The notes under the pieces were generated by a model. The model did no database searches and had not been told where the DNA came from. It saw only the letters and a list, made by a program, of their open reading frames with translations. Shown piece by piece: positions 1 through 5,744 of a DNA stretch of 9,251 nt; positions within the stretch are counted from its first letter, which is position 1; every line of letters begins with the position of its first letter. The stretch lies in the NCBI GenBank assembly GCA_021818565.1, contig JAKATV010000364.1:1-9251 (forward strand), given 5' to 3'. The DNA comes from Planctomycetota bacterium. GTDB lineage: Bacteria; Planctomycetota; Phycisphaerae; WQYP01. The translations under genes and the position numbers were made by a program.

Positions 1-486
1 AGCTCCTGATCTCGCCGCGTGCGATGGGGTAATTTCAGTTACCTCATCGCATTTTCGTTTTGCGCGGGCAATCTGATAGCGCAGCCGCGCATTATGGGAT
101 TTCATCTCGGGCCAACGGGCCGGATTCCAAACTGGGATCGCGCCAATAATTAATTGCCCCCGGCCCGCGGCTGCCAATCGCTTAATGTTTCGGTTTTCCA
201 CGCACATATAACATACCCGCCGCCGCCTCTGATGCGCGAAGCCTTCAAATTCCTCCGCAATTTCGCCAATTCTATCGCTATCGGCAACGGGGCTTCCCAC
301 GGTAATCAGGTGTCTGCCGGACTCTACAAATCCTACCATTCCCAAACTGTTTTTCGAAAACCAGAGATTCATTCCGGCTTGCAGGGTTTGAAAACAAACC
401 GTTTCGTAGCCAAATGCGCCGAGCAGACGAACTGCTAATTCCCGCCCGCTGCTTGCGGCATTTACGTTGCAATCCGTCATCGTCAT
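1..486 (-). CDS. DUF2156 / phosphatidylglycerol lysyltransferase C-terminal-like protein (3' end outside window)
   Basis: My translation of the minus strand from ATG 486 gives 162 residues with no stop up to the window edge, so the gene is partial at its C-terminus. Seen: a segment GMNLWFSKNSLGMVGFVES followed by HLITVGSPVAD, later IGAIPVWNPARWPE, then RLRYQIARAKRK near residue 145. This order (a display-type beta-strand, a 'GDP/GSP' turn, a 'G..PVW.P..W' motif and an 'LR.Q..RA..K' helix) is characteristic of the DUF2156/MprF C-terminal family, a GNAT-like fold that in MprF transfers aminoacyl groups from tRNA to membrane lipid. The start is set by a GGAG site 7 nt upstream and by the ATGA overlap with the stop of the kinase gene, implying translational coupling. 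No membrane segments are seen in the visible part, so it is a soluble stand-alone version at least at its N-terminus. The acceptor and amino acid are unknown. Family assignment is fairly sure; function is not. Confidence 0.78.
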   Translation of the reverse strand, partial: MTMTDCNVNAASSGRELAVRLLGAFGYETVCFQTLQAGMNLWFSKNSLGMVGFVESGRHLITVGSPVADSDRIGEIAEEFEGFAHQRRRRVCYMCVENRNIKRLAAAGRGQLIIGAIPVWNPARWPEMKSHNARLRYQIARAKRKCDEVTEITPSHAARSGA

Positions 487-2051
487 ATCAATGCTCCGGC
501 GCTGCCGGCAATTCCCGCCTCCCGCACAATTACTTCCATTGCCATTTCATCTTTGTATCGGCTGATAATGGATAACAGCGCATCCATTGCATGATCCGAA
601 GTATCCAGCAAAACGGCGACGGTTCCACCGCCACCGCAATCGGTAATCCGCGCGCCATACGCGCCGGCCTTGGGGCCTGCTGTGGAAAACTGATCCACCA
701 GCCAATCCGCCTGCGGACACGATAATTGCAGCCGCAAGCGATAACTGTGGTGGGACGCCAACAACAGGCGGCCCGCGCGCTGCATAATTAACTGCCGCTG
801 CGCAGTTAATGCTGTGTCAGTTGATGATTCGGATAATTCCTCCATCGCCTGAAGAAAATGCTCGGCATGTTCATATTCGTTGATTAAATGATCCAGCGTG
901 GTGCGGATGGCATACATGTTATTCGGAACAATTTCACCCGCTGAGGCATCAAGCGCTCCGTAGGTTCTAAGAAAATCCGCACCGCGTACGCGCCGGGGCA
1001 ACATGGATCGGAAATATCGGCGGTATAACTCCGGTGAAACGTTGCCTAAATATCCATGGACCGGGTTATGCCGCTGTCCCAGATCGCGATAAATGGTCTC
1101 AATAATTTTTGCGCCCATGGCACCGGTAAGATGAAAATCCCCGAAAATATCCCGGTTCGTAGCTCTGGTCACCCCCGTATCCAACGCCAGTATCCGAATA
1201 TCCTTTGAAAGTGGTATCTGCCCCAGTAGAGAATGCGGCTGGGCGCTATAACGTAATAAATGTGCCGGTGGACCGTCTTGTGCGGATAATACAGTCAATG
1301 CATCCACCATATGTCCGTGATTGCCATCCGCTGCGCGCTGCGCCTCGCTGATAATCCCCGCTTTTTGAATGGCACTTAGCGACAAACCGCAGCTTACATT
1401 TACGGCCTGCAACAGAGCTGCGGTGACCGCTGTAGATGCAGCCTGGCCAGATCCCGCACGTATATCGGAATCCACCACCACCGTTGCTCCTATCGCACCG
1501 CGGGCACTTGCCTTTGGTGAAATAGCAAACCCCTTGTTGATCAGCGACTGAAACACATTAAGTAACGGGGCGGTCCAAGCGGATGGCGGGTCGTTCGCCC
1601 TTGCGATGACAGGATCACCGGATTGGTTGCCAGGAGAGAAAACAGCGGCTCGAGGCAAAATGACCGGTTGATGTTTTTGACCATGCTGCCGCCCCATGAA
1701 AATCATTTTGTCGTCATCGCGCCAAAGTAGCGCCACCCCGGCGCGGCAGGGCAACGCCATCTGCGCCACCACCCCGCCCGCTTCCAATGATAGTCCACCT
1801 AACACATCCATCCGCGCGGGAGCTGTGCATACCGTCGTATCGCCGGGGTTAAAGCCCCCCGACACGGATTTCATTTGCAGCATCAAACGGTCTGTTAGTG
1901 AGCCATCCATCTTCATACGTATCAATAATAGGCGATGCCTTACTGATGACCAAGCCAAAGGATCGCAGCGCGGATTTTTCCATAGCTGCGTGTTGCAACT
2001 AAGCTCTGCCGCTAACGCGTGAGAATGGGCTGCGAATGAATTAAAAATCAC
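483..2051 (-). CDS. GHMP-family kinase, galactokinase / L-arabinokinase-like
   Basis: A 522-residue protein if the GTG at 2051 is used. GHMP kinases phosphorylate small molecules with ATP in the cytoplasm; the best family resemblance is to the kinase half of plant-type L-arabinokinase and to galactokinase, which make sugar-1-phosphates. Motif 1 is APARMDVLGG (about 77-86; usual form APGR.D.MGG). Motif 2 is IRAGSGQAASTA (197-208; usual GxGxSSSAA). A likely catalytic Asp lies at 250 in HGHMVDALT (usual CGVMDQ). Motif 3 is ARITDCGGGGTV (467-478; usual GAKITGGGxGGTV). A segment LDTGVTR...GAMGAKI matches the family region after motif 2. Oddities: Gly to Ala in motif 1, loss of two of three Ser in motif 2, and no sugar-binding Asp-Tyr after the first motif. 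The start is uncertain: GTG 2051 has no Shine-Dalgarno, and ATG 1916 or 1910 would give proteins of 477 or 475 residues that still include every motif. It overlaps the DUF2156 gene by 4 nt. Substrate cannot be named. Confidence 0.8.
   Translation of the reverse strand: MIFNSFAAHSHALAAELSCNTQLWKNPRCDPLAWSSVRHRLLLIRMKMDGSLTDRLMLQMKSVSGGFNPGDTTVCTAPARMDVLGGLSLEAGGVVAQMALPCRAGVALLWRDDDKMIFMGRQHGQKHQPVILPRAAVFSPGNQSGDPVIARANDPPSAWTAPLLNVFQSLINKGFAISPKASARGAIGATVVVDSDIRAGSGQAASTAVTAALLQAVNVSCGLSLSAIQKAGIISEAQRAADGNHGHMVDALTVLSAQDGPPAHLLRYSAQPHSLLGQIPLSKDIRILALDTGVTRATNRDIFGDFHLTGAMGAKIIETIYRDLGQRHNPVHGYLGNVSPELYRRYFRSMLPRRVRGADFLRTYGALDASAGEIVPNNMYAIRTTLDHLINEYEHAEHFLQAMEELSESSTDTALTAQRQLIMQRAGRLLLASHHSYRLRLQLSCPQADWLVDQFSTAGPKAGAYGARITDCGGGGTVAVLLDTSDHAMDALLSIISRYKDEMAMEVIVREAGIAGSAGALI
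487..497 (-). promoter_or_regulatory. Ribosome binding site of the DUF2156 gene, inside the end of the kinase gene
   Basis: On the minus strand GGAG occupies 497-494, followed by a 7-nt spacer and ATG at 486-484. It supports ATG 486 rather than the second in-frame ATG at 480, and fits coupled translation through the ATGA overlap. Confidence 0.6.
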
Positions 2052-2065
2052 CCGTTGGAATCGAA

Positions 2066-2785
2066 ATGTGGTGCGAAAGCACGAGGCTCATCCCGACGTT
2101 GCAGTTGGCACAGCAGGGCAATACGAATTCGCTGACGTGGCGGACGCAATTTCTGCAGACTTTTCTTGAGCGCGATATGCCGCAGTTGGGGGTGAGCATT
2201 CCCGCGGCCACCCTGCGGCGGTTTTGGATGATGGTGGCGCATTACCACGGGCAGATTTGGAATTCCGCGGAAATCGGTCGGGCTTTGGCCATTAACGAGA
2301 CCACGGTGCGGCGTTATCTGTACCTGATGAGCGATGTGTTTATGGTGCGGCAAGTGCGGCCATGGTTCGAGAATCTTGGCAAAAGACAGGTCAAGGCCCC
2401 GAAGGTGTATGTGCGTGATTCCGGCTTGTTGCACGCTCTGTTAAATATCAACAATCATCGCGATTTGGAGGGGCACCCCAAGGTTGGAGCGTCATGGGAG
2501 GGGTATGCGGTGGAGGAGATTATCAAATGTTTTCAACCCGCAGAGGCGTATTTCTGGGCTACGCACAATGGGACGGAGCTGGATTTACTTTTATTCAAGG
2601 GTGGAAAGCGCATCGGCGTGGAGTGCAAGCGTATGGATGCCCCCACTATGACGCCGTCTATCCGCCATGCTTTAGCAGGCCTTAAATTAGATCACCTGCA
2701 CGTGGTGTACCCCGGTACACGGCGTTATGCCCTGGCGAAGAATGTCGATGTGCTTCCTCTGCCAGAATTTGTAAACGCCAAATAA
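2066..2785 (+). pseudogene. 5'-truncated DUF4143 ATPase remnant (C-terminal half only)
   Basis: The 239-residue frame is the C-terminal half of the common 'AAA_14 + DUF4143' family, whose members are usually about 380-420 residues. Family-like sequence begins near residue 23 (SLTWRTQFLQTFLERDMPQL) and runs through a winged-helix-like part (HGQIWNSAEIGRALAINETT, then VRRYLYLM), a YVRDSGLLHALL motif, the GASWEGYAVEEII helix and a PD-(D/E)XK-like pair ELDLLL...GVECK, ending at a normal C-terminus (TAA 2783). The Walker A/B ATPase domain is absent. An in-frame TAA at 2042 closes the frame just upstream, and further upstream DNA codes for the kinase on the other strand, so the missing half is not nearby. 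There is no Shine-Dalgarno at ATG 2066. I infer a decayed fragment whose 5' half was removed by a rearrangement. Full-length relatives are of poorly known function and are often scattered accessory genes. Expression as a short stand-alone protein cannot be excluded. Confidence 0.72.
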
Positions 2786-2832
2786 CGCAACATCTGGCGT
2801 TGGGCTTCCACAGAAGGTAAAATTTCCGCTTT

Positions 2833-2837
2833 GGAGG
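2833..2837 (+). promoter_or_regulatory. Ribosome binding site deciding the recQ start
   Basis: GGAGG at 2833-2837 lies 6 nt before ATG 2844 but only 3 nt before the adjacent in-frame GTG 2841. The spacing favours ATG 2844, removing one Met from the longest reading. Confidence 0.65.
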
Positions 2838-2843
2838 GCTGTG

Positions 2844-5192
2844 ATGTCTGATACCGCCACTGTTTCGCTTCCGGATTTACTGGCGCTTATTGAAGAAATT
2901 TGGGGATACCGCCAGCTGCGCCCCTTGCAGCAGCAGGCCATGGAAGCGGTGCTGGCCAAGAGAGATTCGGTGGTGGTGATGCCCACCGGCGGCGGAAAAT
3001 CGTTGTGTTATCAGGCCCCGGCAATTCATCTGGCCCGCTGCGGCCGTGGGCCTACGGTGGTGGTTTCACCGCTCATTGCCTTGATGAAGGATCAGGTGGA
3101 TTCGCTTCGTACATTGGGCGTGGCGGCGGCCCAAATGGATTCTTCGCTGACTCCGGATCAGCGCCGCCAAACCGCATCCGATTTGCGCAGCGGCCAGTTG
3201 GATATGCTGTTTGTTTCTCCGGAAAAACTCGTGGGGCAACAAAGCGGCGGCGGATCACTGGATGGGGGGGCATTTGTGCAACTGCTGCGTGATTCAGGCG
3301 TGCAAACATTCGCTATTGATGAAGCGCATTGCGTGAGCCACTGGGGGCATGATTTCCGCCCGGAGTATCGGCGGCTTTCCAATCTCAAAATGTTATTTCC
3401 CGGCTGTTCCATTCATGCTTTCACCGCCACTGCCACGGAACCGGTCCGCGCGGATATTGCCCAGCAGTTGCAACTGGATGATCCGGTGCGCCTGGTGGGA
3501 AATTTTGACCGTCCCAATCTGATATACCGTGTACTGCCGCGTAAGGATATGATGGCGCAGATACAGGAAGTGCTGGATCGCCATAAAGATGAGGCGGGTA
3601 TTATCTATTGTCTGCGACGCCGGGATGTGGACGATATTGTCGCTGCACTGAACGTTCGCAACAAGGGCGGCGGCCCGAAGGCACTGGGATATCACGCGGG
3701 TATGACAGCCGAAATCCGCCGCAAAGTGCAGGAAGAATTTGCCCGGGAGCAATGTGATCTTATCGTGGCGACCATCGCATTTGGCATGGGCATTGATCGC
3801 TCGAACATCCGTTTTGTACTTCATACCGGTATGCCTAAATCCATTGAGGCTTATCAGCAGGAAACCGGTCGCGCCGGCCGCGATGGCTTGGAGGCGGAAT
3901 GTGTGCTGCTTTATTCCGGTCAGGATGTCATGACTTGGAAATCCCTGATTGAAAACTCGGCCGCCGAAGCAAAATTCGCCGGCACACCAGTCAGTGCGGA
4001 TTATGTTCCCACCGCCTTACGCCACCTGGATGACCTGGATCGCTTCGCGCGGGGCGCGGTATGTCGGCACAAGGCGCTGGTGGAATACTTCGGTCAGCGC
4101 TATATGCCGCCCGCGCAGGATTCCGAAACAACCCCGGGCACAAACCTTTCCTGCCAGGCATGTGATCATTGTTTGGGAGATACCGAACCGGTCGCGGACG
4201 CGTTGGTCATTGCGCAAAAAATTCTTTCAACGGTAGCCCGCACTGACCAGCGCTTTGGTGTGGGGCACATACTAGCGATTTTACGGGGGGAAAACACGGA
4301 AAAAATCCGCCAGCTTAAACATGATCAACTCTCCGTGCATGGCCTGCTGAAGGATCACGCTAAGGCGGATCTGCGAAATTTCGTTTATCAGTTGGTCGGA
4401 CAAGGTGTGCTGACGCAGGAAAATATGATCCTGCAGCAGGGGCGATCCGCGCCGATTCTGAAATTGAATCACGCGTCGCTGGACGTTATGAAAGGCCGCC
4501 GACAGGTGCGGCTAATTCAACTGGTGCAAAAATCGGCTGAGGAATCCGGCAAGTCCCGCAGCAAAGAAGTATCCTGGCAGGGCGTGGATCATGCGCTGTT
4601 TGATTCTTTGCGAGCCATGCGCAAACAGATCGCGGCCCAGCGCGGTGTGCCGCCGTATGTAATTCTTTCGGATGCGACATTGCGTGAATTGGCGCGCGTG
4701 CGCCCCACCACGCTTGAGGCCCTGCGTCTGATTTACGGCATCGGTGAAGCGAAGCTCAAATCGCTGGGTGATACCATTATTCCCCTTATTAAAGATTATT
4801 GCCACATTCATAACGTGTCGACTGATATATCCGAGCCTCGCGCCCCAACCATAACCAAGCCTGGGGTAAATAGCCGCCCCAATGCCGCTAAAGATAAAGC
4901 GTTCCAGCTATTTGCGCAAGGCAAATCCATTAAGCAGGTTGCGGAAGTACTGAATCGTACGGACAGTACGGTTGTGGAGTATCTGGCGGAATATATTACC
5001 GCCGAAAAGCCCGCTTCCCTCGCGGCATGGGGGCCGGATGCTACATTCACTCGCGTCGCCGATGCTTGTAAGCAGCATGGTATAGATCGCTTAAAACCCA
5101 TTTTTTTGGCCCTTGATCAGACTGTTTCTTATGATTACATCCGTCTGGTTGTAACCTATTTACAATTGCAGCAGAAGCTCTCGGGCAAATGA
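2844..5192 (+). CDS. recQ: ATP-dependent DNA helicase RecQ, with HRDC and C-terminal HTH extension
   Basis: A 782-residue SF2 3'-5' DNA helicase acting in recombination and replication-fork repair. Seen in order: RecQ motif 0 (YRQLRPLQQ, 22-30); Walker A MPTGGGKS (46-53); DEAH box at 159-162 followed by the RecQ aromatic loop CVSHWGHDFRPEY; FTATATE (motif III); RPNLIYRV; motif V VATIAFGMGIDRSN; motif VI QETGRAGRDG (ending at 348). A zinc site has Cys 407, 437, 440 and 443, then a winged-helix RQC region, then an HRDC domain at about 584-652 (FDSLRAMRKQIA...LIYGIGEAKL). Residues from about 680 to the end form an added helical domain beginning AKDKAFQLFAQGKSIKQVAE, resembling the HTH_40 extension known on some RecQ proteins. 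The spacing from the first to the second zinc Cys is 30 residues against 17 in E. coli RecQ, so the zinc loop is expanded. All catalytic motifs are intact. It is longer than E. coli RecQ (about 610) because of the C-terminal addition. It starts 58 nt after the DUF4143 remnant. Confidence 0.95.
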   Translation: MSDTATVSLPDLLALIEEIWGYRQLRPLQQQAMEAVLAKRDSVVVMPTGGGKSLCYQAPAIHLARCGRGPTVVVSPLIALMKDQVDSLRTLGVAAAQMDSSLTPDQRRQTASDLRSGQLDMLFVSPEKLVGQQSGGGSLDGGAFVQLLRDSGVQTFAIDEAHCVSHWGHDFRPEYRRLSNLKMLFPGCSIHAFTATATEPVRADIAQQLQLDDPVRLVGNFDRPNLIYRVLPRKDMMAQIQEVLDRHKDEAGIIYCLRRRDVDDIVAALNVRNKGGGPKALGYHAGMTAEIRRKVQEEFAREQCDLIVATIAFGMGIDRSNIRFVLHTGMPKSIEAYQQETGRAGRDGLEAECVLLYSGQDVMTWKSLIENSAAEAKFAGTPVSADYVPTALRHLDDLDRFARGAVCRHKALVEYFGQRYMPPAQDSETTPGTNLSCQACDHCLGDTEPVADALVIAQKILSTVARTDQRFGVGHILAILRGENTEKIRQLKHDQLSVHGLLKDHAKADLRNFVYQLVGQGVLTQENMILQQGRSAPILKLNHASLDVMKGRRQVRLIQLVQKSAEESGKSRSKEVSWQGVDHALFDSLRAMRKQIAAQRGVPPYVILSDATLRELARVRPTTLEALRLIYGIGEAKLKSLGDTIIPLIKDYCHIHNVSTDISEPRAPTITKPGVNSRPNAAKDKAFQLFAQGKSIKQVAEVLNRTDSTVVEYLAEYITAEKPASLAAWGPDATFTRVADACKQHGIDRLKPIFLALDQTVSYDYIRLVVTYLQLQQKLSGK

Positions 5193-5590
5193 ATAACGGC
5201 CGCGCCGGCGACGCAAAACAGGCGCGAGGGGTGGCGTTTTTCGATACGACTCGGACAGGCTTCAGGGAACCCGGTGCCCCCCGCTTTATAATCCGCCGCG
5301 AAAATGCGCAATTCTATCTAGTGCCCTGTTCCGGTCATAATTACGGGTTGATTGGCCTTAAACCGGCCAGATGCAAGGAGTCGGCGGTGAGAACCGGGTT
5401 CGTAAACCCCTTGAGCCGACGCGACGCCGCAGATGGCCGGTTTAAGGCCAACCCTTCGGGCGGGGGCCAAGAGGCCGCGGGCTTTGTCGCTCGTCGTCAA
5501 CGTATGCATCATACGCAATCCTCCTCGCTTCGCGCCCACAACCCCTTGGCCCTCCGTCAACCCGTAATTATGACCGGAACAGGGCACTAG
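5189..5590 (+). CDS. Possible small ORF overlapping the recQ stop and running through the inverted-repeat element
   Basis: A 133-codon frame opens with an ATG that overlaps the recQ stop as ATGA. Its first 43 codons (to 5317) have a G/C-rich third position similar to the neighbours. The rest is made of the inverted-repeat element, and the stop TAG (5588-5590) is the last bases of that element. No domain is recognised. One reading is that a short unique gene or recQ tail lost its own 3' end to an inserted element; another is that the frame is fortuitous in GC-rich DNA. The minus strand of the element is open too, which weakens the coding case. Confidence 0.15.
   Translation: MNNGRAGDAKQARGVAFFDTTRTGFREPGAPRFIIRRENAQFYLVPCSGHNYGLIGLKPARCKESAVRTGFVNPLSRRDAADGRFKANPSGGGQEAAGFVARRQRMHHTQSSSLRAHNPLALRQPVIMTGTGH
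5352..5451. repeat. Inner 18-bp perfect inverted repeat with nested hairpin (left branch)
   Basis: 5352-5369 (TTGGCCTTAAACCGGCCA) is the exact reverse complement of 5434-5451. Within it GTCGGC (5380-5385) pairs with GCCGAC (5415-5420), and inside that GGGTT (5396-5400) pairs with AACCC (5405-5409) around loop CGTA. The arm abuts the left terminal repeat without a gap, giving a continuous branched stem. Confidence 0.8.
5464..5552. repeat. Right internal hairpin branch of the palindromic element
   Basis: GGGCCAAG (5464-5471) pairs with CTTGGCCC (5545-5552), and near the tip CGTATG (5501-5506) pairs with CATACG (5510-5515) around the three-base loop CAT. The intervening arms pair only imperfectly. 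With the left branch and the outer stem this makes a three-way-junction-like fold. Confidence 0.55.
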
Positions 5591-5733
5591 GCTCACCCCA
5601 TTTTACCGTCTCATGAATCGGTGAATTCCCTATCGCCAATTCAGTAAGTGCCTTATATCACGCGGAGCCGCAAAATAGTATGCTTCTGATTGTCCTCACG
5701 GTCGGTCGTTTGAGCCGAACTGTGATTGTTAAA

Positions 5734-5738
5734 AGGAG
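5734..5738 (+). promoter_or_regulatory. Ribosome binding site for the GTG start of the acyl-CoA synthetase fusion
   Basis: AGGAG at 5734-5738 with a 6-nt spacer to GTG 5745. It justifies a GTG start where no nearby ATG would leave the N-terminal CoA-binding domain in its usual position. Confidence 0.65.
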
Positions 5739-5744
5739 TCTGCC

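Larger units (their letters stand above)
5318..5590. repeat. 273-bp palindromic element with perfect 34-bp terminal inverted repeats (MITE-like)
   Basis: Seen directly: 5318-5351 begins CTAGTGCCCTGTTCC and is the exact reverse complement of 5557-5590; pairing fails on both sides of these limits. The 205-bp interior contains further pairing arms (listed separately). No transposase or recombinase gene is inside. The arms end in CTAG, so a TA or CTAG target duplication would be hidden in the palindrome. Best guess: a non-autonomous mobile element mobilised in trans. Alternatives are a structured RNA acting as a strong 3' hairpin for the recQ transcript, or an invertible segment. It lies 125 bp after recQ and ends 154 bp before the acyl-CoA synthetase gene. 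Confidence 0.85.
5193..5744. other. Intergenic stretch between recQ and the acyl-CoA synthetase gene
   Basis: 552 bp without a convincing gene. 5193-5317 is unique-looking DNA containing an isolated TATAAT (5287-5292) with no matching -35 box. 5318-5590 is the palindromic element. 5591-5733 is ordinary sequence in which I see no clear promoter, terminator or RNA. A ribosome binding site follows at 5734-5738. Confidence 0.6.

Noticed and set aside
2048..2434. A 128-codon minus-strand frame that would extend divergently over the DUF4143 remnant.
   Set aside because: It is antisense to clear DUF4143 homology and its composition (His/Pro-rich) is typical of a shadow frame.
2795..2823. Possible recQ promoter with TAAAAT at 2818-2823.
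   Set aside because: The -35 candidate matches poorly at any acceptable spacing, and TTGGGC at 2800 is only 12 bp away.
5287..5292. Perfect TATAAT as a -10 box for a transcript through the element.
   Set aside because: No TTGACA-like sequence lies 16-18 bp upstream, so it cannot be called a promoter from sequence alone.
5318..5596. A 92-codon minus-strand open frame through the palindromic element.
   Set aside because: It consists of the inverted-repeat sequence read backwards and has no ribosome binding site or known domain. Both strands are open because the DNA is GC-rich and palindromic.
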